Both the position numbers and the translations under genes were made by a program. Source: DASTFP01 sp963816855 (lineage in GTDB: Bacteria > Verrucomicrobiota > Verrucomicrobiia > Chthoniobacterales > Terrimicrobiaceae). From it: a DNA stretch of 64,000 nt. A model generated the notes under the pieces. The model ran no database searches, had not been told where the DNA came from, and saw only the letters and a list, made by a program, of their open reading frames with translations. The stretch's first letter is position 1, and every line of letters begins with the position of its first letter. The stretch is from the NCBI GenBank assembly GCA_963816855.1, contig CAWFMA010000013.1, positions 1 through 64,000 of the forward strand, read 5' to 3'. This document shows positions 18,593 through 27,042 of the stretch, in pieces.

Positions 18593-20866
18593 TCAGTGCA
18601 TCATCATTCCGCGCATCTCCATCGGTTGAAGGATAATCCAGACACCGGCCAAGTAAAGCGCCGTCCCCAGCAGTCCCCATGGAAGAAAACTTGCCAACCT
18701 TAGCCTGGAGGCCGTCTGCCCTGAGATCCGCCACGCCGTGTAGAGCGTGAGCAGGAAACCCAGATCAAGGAAAAGGAGCTCGAGACCGGGAAGATCATAA
18801 AACGCCAGCGAGCCGACGTGCCAACCCGGCTCTCCGCTGCGAAGACCGATTTCGTTCGCGATCCGCTGCACGACGGGAATCGGCGTCAATGCCGCGGTGA
18901 GCAAATGAAATGAAAAATGAGCCAGCCACATCCCGAATCCGAGGGGAGCAAGCGACATTGAAAAGCGGCAGAAATTCTCGCGCAGCGAGCATTGGGCGAG
19001 GCGGCTGCTGCACGCCGCCGCCGCGAGGGCGAAAACCGCGGGAACAATGACCAGACAGAGCAGGCTTAGAACCGTGACGATCGCGAAATCGGACGAGAGA
19101 TTCCAAAACTGCTCGACCCGCGTGATCCCGCTTAGAACCGGGGCAACCATTCCCGCAGCGTTGGCAAAAGCTCCAAATGTCAGCACCAGCACCAGGGCAG
19201 CCAGGTCGGGTCGGCTGGAGTATTTCCGCACGGAAGATCGCGGCGGATCATCAACCAGATCTTTTCCGGGCCGGACCGCGAGAATGCCAACATTGTCGTG
19301 CGGGCAAGCTTTGATGCAATCCAGACAAAACGTGCAATCCATATTGCCCGACTTTCGCGGTTGGAAGAGCTCGAGTTCGCACCCCCGCTGCGAGGCGTTT
19401 CCCTTGATGCAATCGAACGTCCTGCAGGAGGCGCAAATGTCCGGGCGTCGTACTTTGATCTCGAACGGCGAAGCGAGGGATTGGACAAAGTGGAATTGCC
19501 CGATGGGACACACAAACTTGCAAAAGCTGGCTCCTCGAAAAAACCCGTCGACGGCCAGTGCGGCGATAAAATAACCAAGGACGATGAGGGCGGTGATACC
19601 CGGCTTGTCCCAGAGATCAAAAGCCTCGTAAGCCCAGAGGTAGAGAACGATCAAGCTGACCGCGAGCCACTTTGAACTCAACGCCCGGGGCCATCGCATT
19701 CCTCCGGGCAGGAGCTTCCTGCCAAGGTCCCGGACAAAGACGAACGGGCACGCCATGCAGAACAAGTTGCCGACAACCAGCAATCCGATCACGGTCAAGG
19801 CGCGCCAATGCGTCCAAGGAAGCACACCCGCAAGGTTCATCGGGCTGATCTTTGGGCCAAGCAAACCGTCCAAAACAATTGCCGCGGCGAGGATCAGGGT
19901 CATGATCTGGAGCGTCCTCCGGAAATAGCGCGAGCCGACGATTCCGCCGAGCACGGGCACTCGCAAGAGATCGAACGGCAGGGCTGCGGCCGGGGGGGCC
20001 CTTTTTTTCTCCTTCTGCCTGGAGGCAACGCTCTGGCGCGAGGAAGGCCTCGCCAACCCCTTCGGTGAAAGAAACTGCACGGCAATGAGCGCCGCAGGAA
20101 CCAGGAACGCCACTGAGCCGGGCACCCACATGATCGCCCCAGCGGTCGCCTGATCGGCCATGGGACTCAACCCAAAGCGCGGGGCGCTCGCATAGGTCGG
20201 ATAAGCGACGCGGTCATAAAATGAAAGAAACGCCGCCAGGATCGTATTTTGGAGATCCGCCAGGAGAAGATATGGAATCATCGCCCAGCGCGGCCAGTAG
20301 CCGCGGCTTGGCCATGGCTGAACCACGTGCCACCAGAACAGCAAGGCGGTCGTGAGAAAGAAAAAGTGCTCGACCTTGTGCCACCCCGACGAACGAAGCG
20401 CCAATTCGTAAAAGTCCGGAATATGCCAAAGGATATTGCTGAGAATAAAGAGAAGCCAGCAGACCGCGGGGTGCATTAACCTGTCCACCAATCTCTTCAG
20501 GAGCCGCCAATGAAGAAACGGCCTCAAGGCCTCGCTGACCATGCGCCGCGGCAGGCCGCAAAGCAGTGGAAGCTGGGGTGAGCCGATCAGGATGAGCGGC
20601 GGGGCCACCATGGTAAGCAACAGGTGCTGGACCATGTGGGCGGTAAGCAGAAAGGAGGCAAAGGCGTCCAGGGGCGAAGCCAGGGACAAATAGATCGCCG
20701 CAAGCCCGGCAAGAAACGAGAAGAGCTGCGAAGCCCCAAATCGCGCCGGAACTTGACGGTGAAGCTTGATCCACCCGCGCAAGTAGACGAGCGCAGTCAC
20801 CGCCAGCCCAAAGGCGGGCCAAGGCAAAAAGGCCCAGGAAGCCAGGGCGGCTGTTTGTGCGCTCAC
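18593..20866 (-). CDS. CtaG-type oxidase assembly protein fused to 4Fe-4S membrane domain
   Basis: A 757-aa membrane protein in two parts. Residues about 1-275 match the caa3-type CtaG assembly domain: ASPLDAFASFLLTAHMVQHLLLTMVAPPLILIG, HPAVCWLLFILSNILWHIPDFYELAL, HFFFLTTALLFWWHVVQPWP. After a basic linker (about 280-300) comes a NapH/NosR/CcoG-like membrane part with CMACPFVF, CKFVCPIGQ (about 447-455), CASCRTFDCIKG (about 475-486) and CTFCLDCIKACP (about 508-519). These give enough cysteines for two [4Fe-4S] clusters. Several helices follow, and the protein ends with Met/His residues (MEMRGMMMH), a possible copper handle. CtaG helps insert copper into caa3 oxidase, matching the cox genes in the same operon. 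Confidence 0.85.
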   Translation of the reverse strand: MSAQTAALASWAFLPWPAFGLAVTALVYLRGWIKLHRQVPARFGASQLFSFLAGLAAIYLSLASPLDAFASFLLTAHMVQHLLLTMVAPPLILIGSPQLPLLCGLPRRMVSEALRPFLHWRLLKRLVDRLMHPAVCWLLFILSNILWHIPDFYELALRSSGWHKVEHFFFLTTALLFWWHVVQPWPSRGYWPRWAMIPYLLLADLQNTILAAFLSFYDRVAYPTYASAPRFGLSPMADQATAGAIMWVPGSVAFLVPAALIAVQFLSPKGLARPSSRQSVASRQKEKKRAPPAAALPFDLLRVPVLGGIVGSRYFRRTLQIMTLILAAAIVLDGLLGPKISPMNLAGVLPWTHWRALTVIGLLVVGNLFCMACPFVFVRDLGRKLLPGGMRWPRALSSKWLAVSLIVLYLWAYEAFDLWDKPGITALIVLGYFIAALAVDGFFRGASFCKFVCPIGQFHFVQSLASPFEIKVRRPDICASCRTFDCIKGNASQRGCELELFQPRKSGNMDCTFCLDCIKACPHDNVGILAVRPGKDLVDDPPRSSVRKYSSRPDLAALVLVLTFGAFANAAGMVAPVLSGITRVEQFWNLSSDFAIVTVLSLLCLVIVPAVFALAAAACSSRLAQCSLRENFCRFSMSLAPLGFGMWLAHFSFHLLTAALTPIPVVQRIANEIGLRSGEPGWHVGSLAFYDLPGLELLFLDLGFLLTLYTAWRISGQTASRLRLASFLPWGLLGTALYLAGVWIILQPMEMRGMMMH

Positions 20867-20933
20867 GGAAATCTACATTACCGCAGGAACGCAAACGTGC
20901 AGGGAAATCGATTCGCGAAAAACGGGCCGCAGC

Positions 20934-22472
20934 TTAGCCTTCGCTGTGCCCTTCGTGCGCGGAAGAGGCCGCCTCCTGCTTGGGAGGAACAGCCGGAAAT
21001 GTGGAATCGCGCGCCGGAGGCTCGCCTTTCGGGCGCAACGACACCATGAAACTGACGACGGCCTCGACCTCGTACGGCGAAAGATTCTTCCCATACGCCG
21101 GCATGTTGCCGCCGCCTTGAACGACTTGCCGAACGAGTTGGTCCTTGGTCATGCGCGTGCCGACCTCGGCGAGATCCGGGCCGCGATGGCCTCCGATTCC
21201 ATCGACCGCATGACAGTTGCGACATTGCATGTTTTGCATGACAACAAGACCCTGCAGTTCGAGGGGAGCACGACCCTTGATGAATGAGGCGTCAATGGGA
21301 GCACCGCTCCATGCGTTCATTTGCGGCGACCATGGCGAGGTATATCCAAGGTAGGTAAGGATGCCCATAACCAGGTAAGTGAGCACCACGGTGAGCATCG
21401 CGACCGGACGGCGGCGCCAGCTCTTCTCACCGGTGTTATTGAAGAATGGCAAGGCGAACAGAATAAGGATGACGACCGGAGGCACAACGAGGAGCCCGAA
21501 GGTCTCCATATATTCCGGCATGAGCGCCGCGACCGCAAAAATCCACATGAAGAAGAAGTCGGGGCGCGGGAGCGTGTTTATGTCGGACGGATACGGCGGC
21601 CCGGTCGGGCCTTTCGGGCCGAACACGGCGGAACAAAACAAAATTCCTCCGATGACGATTGCCGCCGCGGCGACGTCTTTCCAAATGCCGTGCGGCGCAA
21701 AAGGAATGCCCTCCTTTTTTATGATCATCTCGTATTCCTTGTCGTACGTTTCGCGCCGCACGAGATGACCGGGTTTGGGATACTCATTGATGCCTTTGGT
21801 AAGCACCATCCGCAAATGAACGGCGAGGAGCGCAAGAATTGTGCCGGGGATGATGAAGACGTGCAAAGAAAAGAAGCGGGAGAGAGTCTCAGAAGCCATA
21901 ATGGGGCCGCCAAGCATCAGGCCCACGAGGCCTTCACCGATAAGGGGAACCCGGCCCAGGATGGCTGCACCGATGCCAAGTCCCCAGTAAGCATCCTCAT
22001 CCCAGCGCAGTACCTGGCCAGTAAACGCCATGCCCAAAGTGCATAGCATCAGCACGCAGCCGGAAACCCAAGTGATCTCACGGGGATACTTATAGGCCCC
22101 AAAGAGATAGACCTGGGTCATATGCAAGAGCATGATGCCGACCATGAAATTGGATCCCCAATAGTGCATGGCGCGCATGAACCAACCGAGATCCTGTTCA
22201 TAGGTCAGATACAGCAGGCTTCCGTAGGCTTCCGAGGCAGAGGGAACGTAGGCGAACGCGAGGAGGCTGCCCGTGATGATCTGAAGAATAAAGCAGAGCA
22301 GGGTGGCGCTGCCGAAAACATAGAACCAGCTTGCGCTGCTTTGTGGGATCGGATGCCCTGCCGTGTGCTCCCAAAGGTGAGAAATGTGAAGCCGGTTGTC
22401 GAACCAGAGAAAGAGACCTTGGGCGGCCTCAAAGGCGGAAGTCGTCAGCGGCTTCTTTGGAGTCACGCTCAT
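20934..22472 (-). CDS. Cytochrome b fused to C-terminal cytochrome c domain
   Basis: The quinol-oxidising core of a Rieske/cytochrome b complex, 512 aa. Helix B has H103 and H117 and helix D has H204 and H219; spacings of 13 and 14 intervening residues are of the b6f type. The PEWY motif of the quinol site appears as PDFF (304-307). After eight or so membrane helices and a linker comes a monohaem cytochrome c domain with CRNCH (417-421), HRGPDL and a likely axial Met in GGNMPAYG (M458). The C-terminus is His/Glu-rich. The start ATG overlaps the Rieske stop by 4 nt. The fusion supplies the electron exit that cytochrome c1 or f provides elsewhere. Confidence 0.92.
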   Translation of the reverse strand: MSVTPKKPLTTSAFEAAQGLFLWFDNRLHISHLWEHTAGHPIPQSSASWFYVFGSATLLCFILQIITGSLLAFAYVPSASEAYGSLLYLTYEQDLGWFMRAMHYWGSNFMVGIMLLHMTQVYLFGAYKYPREITWVSGCVLMLCTLGMAFTGQVLRWDEDAYWGLGIGAAILGRVPLIGEGLVGLMLGGPIMASETLSRFFSLHVFIIPGTILALLAVHLRMVLTKGINEYPKPGHLVRRETYDKEYEMIIKKEGIPFAPHGIWKDVAAAAIVIGGILFCSAVFGPKGPTGPPYPSDINTLPRPDFFFMWIFAVAALMPEYMETFGLLVVPPVVILILFALPFFNNTGEKSWRRRPVAMLTVVLTYLVMGILTYLGYTSPWSPQMNAWSGAPIDASFIKGRAPLELQGLVVMQNMQCRNCHAVDGIGGHRGPDLAEVGTRMTKDQLVRQVVQGGGNMPAYGKNLSPYEVEAVVSFMVSLRPKGEPPARDSTFPAVPPKQEAASSAHEGHSEG

Positions 22473-23017
22473 ACGTTCGGAGTCGCCAGGGTAGGCATGA
22501 TGCCGGCAGCGATGAAGAGCTCGTTTCGTTCCACTTTGTGCTGATAGGTGTAAAGGGCCCGCGGCGGTGGTCCGGCCGCGTGCTCGCCATCCTCATAAAA
22601 AACACCGCCATGGCACGGGCACATGAAAAGCTTGGACTCTTCGAACCAGCGTACCGGACAGCCAAGATGGGTACAATGGATCGAAAACACTTGAAACTCT
22701 TCGCCTTTGATACGGCGAACCCAGCACGGGATGACCGCGGTTTCGCCATCCCACGGACGGTGGTAGGGATTCTCGTAGGTCGCGAGGCGCGTTGCTCCTT
22801 CCGGAAATTTGTCCAAAGCGCCGAGCGAGGTCCACTTCAGTGGCAACCTCTGGACGAAGCTCGACATCACGTATCCGATCAGCGGTAGGGAAACCATCGC
22901 CCCAGCCAAAACGTTGAGCCCGATGCTGAATTTCAGGAGAAAGTCGCGCCTGCCGAGCTTGCCATTTCCGCCTCCGTTTGCCGGAGACTTGTTTTCCTTG
23001 GGTTCGTGCGTGCTCAT
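22469..23017 (-). CDS. Rieske 2Fe-2S protein of quinol:cytochrome c complex
   Basis: The 182-aa protein carries a twin-arginine-type N-terminal anchor (GRRDFLLKFSIGLNVLAGAMV), needed because Rieske clusters are inserted in the cytoplasm before export. The cluster-binding boxes are CTHLGC (C115, H117, with C120 for the disulfide) and CPCHGG (C133, H136, with C135). The intact disulfide cysteines indicate a high-potential cluster. GPPPRALYTY follows, as in bc1/b6f subunits. It lies between the dihaem cytochrome and cytochrome b genes, overlaps the latter by 4 nt, and transfers electrons from quinol to a c-type haem. Confidence 0.93.
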   Translation of the reverse strand: MSTHEPKENKSPANGGGNGKLGRRDFLLKFSIGLNVLAGAMVSLPLIGYVMSSFVQRLPLKWTSLGALDKFPEGATRLATYENPYHRPWDGETAVIPCWVRRIKGEEFQVFSIHCTHLGCPVRWFEESKLFMCPCHGGVFYEDGEHAAGPPPRALYTYQHKVERNELFIAAGIMPTLATPNV

Positions 23018-23032
23018 GCGAAAGATTTCCTT

Positions 23033-23767
23033 CTAGCGCTGGGTTAAGGGAAGAGGTTGCCCGAATTCATTCCTCCGCTGGGAGGCCAGCCAAGCCACAA
23101 CGCCGGAAATGTCCTCTTCCGACATCGGGGTTCCCGCGACGCGACTCTGGAAATCGGGGCAACCAAGGTCATTGCGCCCGGCAATAACAATGGTGCGCAA
23201 ATATTGATCGGAAACCAGACCCAGGTAGGTAGGATTGACGACGGAACCGGCCTTGCCGCCCTTTCCATCTGCCCCATGGCAGCTTGCGCAAAAGGTCGCA
23301 AAGGCGGTTTTGCCTTTTCCCACGTCTCCAAGCGGGCCGCTGTAGGCCGGGAGGTTTCCCGAGGGGGCGTTCTTCGCCCACGCGCTGATTCCCTTCGCAA
23401 GTGCATCGATCTGCTTTTCCGTGAGAGATCCTCCCCGCTCCTCGGAAAAGGCGATCATTGCGGTGCCCGGAACCCCCTCGGCAATAATCTTTCGAAGAGT
23501 CTCCGGAGGAACGACCGCAAGATACGTCGGATTGTCCAAAGCGATGACTCCGGAAATTTCTCCCTGAGCCCCATGACAGCCCCCGCAGTTTTCTGCGTAA
23601 AGTTTCTTGAAGTCAACGACGTCGTGAGGCGCCTGCCATTGCTGGGCGCGCGTGGGCTTTCCTGGCATCCAATCGCACCCGGGAAGCAAGGCGGCAAGAG
23701 CCACGGTCAACGCATAGCGAAGAGACGCAATCCTTGCGCCGTGGCAAAGTTCCGCCAGCAGCCTCAC
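23033..23767 (-). CDS. Dihaem cytochrome c lipoprotein
   Basis: A 244-aa periplasmic electron carrier with a lipoprotein signal (ALTVALAALLPGC, Cys near 30). Two cytochrome c domains follow, with haem motifs CGGCHGA (about 60) and CASCHGA (about 160). Each has a downstream Met region (GVPGTAMIAFSEE and GAGTPMSEEDI-like). It is the first gene of the complex III-like part and follows the oxidase genes with a 4-nt overlap. It probably shuttles electrons between the cytochrome b-c fusion and the caa3 oxidase and may stand in for cytochrome c1; that is inference from order and domain type. Confidence 0.88.
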   Translation of the reverse strand: MRLLAELCHGARIASLRYALTVALAALLPGCDWMPGKPTRAQQWQAPHDVVDFKKLYAENCGGCHGAQGEISGVIALDNPTYLAVVPPETLRKIIAEGVPGTAMIAFSEERGGSLTEKQIDALAKGISAWAKNAPSGNLPAYSGPLGDVGKGKTAFATFCASCHGADGKGGKAGSVVNPTYLGLVSDQYLRTIVIAGRNDLGCPDFQSRVAGTPMSEEDISGVVAWLASQRRNEFGQPLPLTQR

Positions 23768-24612
23768 GCCTTATCCTCCGTCTCGTGTTGCGCTTCGACA
23801 CCCAACCTCTCCGCAATTGACCAGCTCTGTTGTGTCTCGACTTTGGCAGACTTGAAAACAACGAAACCGCATACCAATCCGAAGGCGACCTGGCAGAAAA
23901 TGAACCATGGCCAGTCGATAGCTGTCGCAAGTTTGGGGTTGATCACGTTTAATGAGGCGAAAATCAGCGCGGTCCAAATCAATGGGGTCACGATGCCTCC
24001 CCACAGCCATTCGAAACGCGCGGGCAGCATAGGGAGGAGCACCGCATAAAGGAGCCCGACAAGAACCGAGATGGAGATGTGAGCGATCGAGGCGACAATT
24101 AAACCGGAAAGACTGAACTGCCGGAGAGCCTCCAGGCTCGCCTGGGCCAATTCGGGCACACCCGCCGCGGCGAGGAGATTGATGGGATACCAGATGCTGC
24201 CATACTTGAATATCCCGTAAAGACACGCCAACACCGCCATGGCGATCGCGCCGACGATGCCCCCAAAGGCTCCCGCGGTATAAGGATGCACCTCGACCGG
24301 AATTCGAGCGCGATGCGTCGGTCCGCCCACCTCAAGAATTTGAACCACGCGGCCGACCGTGCGAACCGGCGCGGGATGTTCCGATGGAGGACGCAGCGGC
24401 ACCGGTTCGTGCTTCGGATGAGGAAAAAGGTCATAGCACCACCCCACGGCCCCCACCAGACCAACCAGCACGCCGACGATGGCGAAAATGAAGTGGGTGA
24501 CGAACCCGGCGAAAAGAAGGGTCAAGCCAAAGGCTGTGACAATCGGCCAGGCGGTCGGCGTAGGGAGTTCGACGCTGTCGTGTTTCTTCGGGTGATCGTG
24601 CTTCATGGTCAA
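23764..24612 (-). CDS. Membrane protein of the oxidase operon, unknown role
   Basis: A 282-aa protein with two N-terminal helices (WPIVTAFGLTLLFAGFVTHF, IFAIVGVLVGLVGAVGWCYDLFP), a Pro/His-rich loop (PHPKHEPVPLRPPSEHPAP) and at least five later helices (about 120-255). The N-terminal pair resembles the small subunit IV-like proteins seen in heme-copper oxidase operons; the C-terminal part was not recognised. It overlaps coxC and the dihaem cytochrome gene by 4 nt on each side, so it is translated with them. A structural or assembly role in the oxidase supercomplex is likely from context only. Confidence 0.75.
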   Translation of the reverse strand: MTMKHDHPKKHDSVELPTPTAWPIVTAFGLTLLFAGFVTHFIFAIVGVLVGLVGAVGWCYDLFPHPKHEPVPLRPPSEHPAPVRTVGRVVQILEVGGPTHRARIPVEVHPYTAGAFGGIVGAIAMAVLACLYGIFKYGSIWYPINLLAAAGVPELAQASLEALRQFSLSGLIVASIAHISISVLVGLLYAVLLPMLPARFEWLWGGIVTPLIWTALIFASLNVINPKLATAIDWPWFIFCQVAFGLVCGFVVFKSAKVETQQSWSIAERLGVEAQHETEDKA

Positions 24613-25262
24613 TAGCGCGCGCTAATGAAGTAAACAAGGGTCAACACGACGACCCAGATGCCGTCGACGAAGTGCCAGTACCAGGAAATCATTTCAACGT
24701 GCTCGGAATGGTCCTTGGGAATCTTTCCCAGCAGCGTGAGGACAAAGACGATGCCAAGCAATATAAGCCCGACGATGACGTGGCTCAGATGCAGACCGAC
24801 CAAAGAATAGAAGGTCGTGCCAAAGACATTGGCGCTGATCGTGAGACCCTCATGGTAGATGAGATGCATCCATTCCGTTGCGGAATAGTAAACAAAATAT
24901 GCCCCGAGAAACATCGTGATGCCCCACCAGATGAGAAACCCGTTGCGATTAAGCCTATGCAGCATCCTTTCGGCATAAACGACCGTGAAGCTCGAGGAGA
25001 AAAGGGCGATGCTCGCCAGCCAGGGAGTCTCGGAAGGAAAAGGAATGACCTCCCGCGGAAAGGGCGGATTAAGGCTCTTGCCCATGTAATAAACGTAGGC
25101 AACCACGAAGATGGAAAAGAGCGCCGTTTCGGTAATGATCAGGCAAATTACTCCCACTTTGCGCTGCGAGGGCAATAGCCACGGCCCGGCGCGCTCGGTG
25201 GGATCATTAACGAAACGGGCGGGGGAGCCCACGTGAAGTCTTTCGAGTCGTTCGGCGCTCAT
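24609..25262 (-). CDS. coxC: Cytochrome c oxidase subunit III
   Basis: A 217-aa protein with five membrane helices, the short form of subunit III lacking the first two. Signatures include KVGVICLIITETALFSIFVVAYVYY, the WLASIALFSSS segment, TEWMHLIYHEGLTISANVFGTTFYSLVGLHLSHVIVGLI, and HVEMISWYWHFVDGIWVVVLTLVYF, which is the classical C-terminal motif. The start at ATG 25262 forms an ATGA overlap with the coxA stop; a longer upstream frame overlaps coxA too far. Subunit III stabilises the catalytic core and proton uptake. Confidence 0.93.
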   Translation of the reverse strand: MSAERLERLHVGSPARFVNDPTERAGPWLLPSQRKVGVICLIITETALFSIFVVAYVYYMGKSLNPPFPREVIPFPSETPWLASIALFSSSFTVVYAERMLHRLNRNGFLIWWGITMFLGAYFVYYSATEWMHLIYHEGLTISANVFGTTFYSLVGLHLSHVIVGLILLGIVFVLTLLGKIPKDHSEHVEMISWYWHFVDGIWVVVLTLVYFISARY

Positions 25263-26962
25263 TCGAATTTCCAGTCGGGGTCTTCCGGGTGCTTCAAATC
25301 CCACAACGGCCGACGGCTGCGGACTTCGGGAATCTTGTCAAAATTGTACTCCGGCGGTGGCGAGGTTGTCGCCCACTCCAGCGTCCACGCATCCCAGGGG
25401 TCGTCTCCCGCCTCCTTGCCCTTGATGTAGGAATAAATAACATTGACGACGAAGAAAATGACTGCGGCACCCTGCAGGAAGACACCGACAGTCGACATCT
25501 GGTTCCAAAATTCCCACCCGCGGCCTGCTTCGTAGGTAAAGATTCGCCTCGGCATTCCGAGGAAGCCGGCAAAGTGCTGCGGATCGAAAGTCAAGTGGAA
25601 GCCGGCGAAGAAGAGCCAAAAATGCCACTTGCCTAGTTTTTCGTCGAGCATCTTGCCGAACGCCTTGGGGTACCAGTAATAGAAGCCCGAGAAAATACAG
25701 AAGACGATTCCACCGACGATCACGTAGTGAAAATGGGCCACAACGAAGTAGGAATCGCTAAGCTGCCAGTCGAACGGCGTCACCGCCAGCATGACGCCGG
25801 TAAGGCCTGCAAGCAGAAACTGAAAGAGAAAGCCAATGCAGAAAAGCATCGGCACGTGGAGGCGGATTTTCCCCCCGTACATCGTCCCCAGCCAATTGAA
25901 GATCTTGATGCCCGTCGGCACCGCGATGATCATCGTGGAAATGGCGAAGAACGTGTTGCCCACCGAGGTCATACCCACCGTAAACATGTGGTGGGCCCAA
26001 ACGCCCAGACTGATAAAGGCAATCGAAACGGTCGCGGCAACCATGACCGGGTAGCCAAAAATCGGCTTGCGCGAAAATACCGGGATGACTTCAGAGGCGA
26101 TCGCGAAGGCAGGGAGCACAAGAATGTAAACCTCCGGATGACCGAAGATCCAGAAGAAGTGCTGCCAAAGCACCGCGGAACCACCAGCCTGGGTGTCGAA
26201 AAATTTCGCGCCAAGATAGCGATCCAGAATGAGCATGATTTGGCAAGCGGAAAACGGTGGCATGGCGATGATCACGAGGAACGAAGTCACGACAAGCATC
26301 CAGACGAAGAGAGGCATCTTGCCCAGTGTCATCCCCTTGCATCGCAGACAAGCCACCGTCACAAGGATATTGATTGCGGTGGCGATACTTCCAATTCCGT
26401 TCAGAAGGAGCGAGAGCGTCCAATAGTCCGTGCTGTGTCCCCTGGAAAAGGCCTTTGCCGTCAAAGGGGAGTAGGCGAACCAGCCCACGGCCGGAGCAGA
26501 CCCCGCGTTGTAAAGTCCCGGCGCGGTGAAGTAACTCGCGAAAAGAAAGAGCCCGCTGAAGAGGAAGACCCAGAACCCAAACGCATTGAGTCTTGGAAAG
26601 GCCATATCGCGCGTTCCGATCATCAGCGGAACAAGATAGTTCGCGAAACCGAAGACCCACGGCATCGCCACGAGAAAAATCATGGCGGTGCCGTGCATCG
26701 TAAAGAAACGGTTGAAAACGTCCGGCTCGAGAAATTTGCTATTCGGAACAAAGAGCTGAACGCGCATCAGGGTGGCCATGATGCCCGCAACGACAAAGAA
26801 CAGCAGCCCGGATGTAATATACATCAGCCCAAGCTTCTTGTGGTCGACCGTGTAAACGAGTTCCTGCACGATCGCCGTTAGCGAGCCATGCTCCTCTCCC
26901 ACACGTTCCGGCGGGGGCAGCGTGAACTCCTCCTCTTCTAATGTGGTCGTTCCATTAGCCAT
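25259..26962 (-). CDS. coxA: Cytochrome c oxidase subunit I
   Basis: This is the catalytic heme-copper subunit (567 aa from the ATG at 26962; the longer frame is not conserved). It has 12 or more helices. The low-spin haem ligand is in FFTMHGTAMIF, the CuB/Tyr loop is WIFGHPEVYILVLPAF, the CuB histidine pair is in VWAHHMFTVG, and the haem a3 and second low-spin ligands are in VVAHFHYVIVGG. The GHPE glutamate marks an A1-type enzyme with a D-channel. The gene sits in coxB-coxA-coxC order. It reduces oxygen to water in the cytoplasmic membrane and pumps protons. Confidence 0.95.
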   Translation of the reverse strand: MANGTTTLEEEEFTLPPPERVGEEHGSLTAIVQELVYTVDHKKLGLMYITSGLLFFVVAGIMATLMRVQLFVPNSKFLEPDVFNRFFTMHGTAMIFLVAMPWVFGFANYLVPLMIGTRDMAFPRLNAFGFWVFLFSGLFLFASYFTAPGLYNAGSAPAVGWFAYSPLTAKAFSRGHSTDYWTLSLLLNGIGSIATAINILVTVACLRCKGMTLGKMPLFVWMLVVTSFLVIIAMPPFSACQIMLILDRYLGAKFFDTQAGGSAVLWQHFFWIFGHPEVYILVLPAFAIASEVIPVFSRKPIFGYPVMVAATVSIAFISLGVWAHHMFTVGMTSVGNTFFAISTMIIAVPTGIKIFNWLGTMYGGKIRLHVPMLFCIGFLFQFLLAGLTGVMLAVTPFDWQLSDSYFVVAHFHYVIVGGIVFCIFSGFYYWYPKAFGKMLDEKLGKWHFWLFFAGFHLTFDPQHFAGFLGMPRRIFTYEAGRGWEFWNQMSTVGVFLQGAAVIFFVVNVIYSYIKGKEAGDDPWDAWTLEWATTSPPPEYNFDKIPEVRSRRPLWDLKHPEDPDWKFE

Positions 26963-27042
26963 AGCATTTACCGTTAAGAAGCCCAACTGAGCGCTAAACC
27001 GAGGACATTTTCGCGATTCGGGGCATTCATAACGATCCCTTT

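Noticed and set aside
25727..26881. 384-codon plus-strand frame opposite coxA
   Set aside because: It is a mirror of strongly conserved coxA and contains only charged low-complexity residues.
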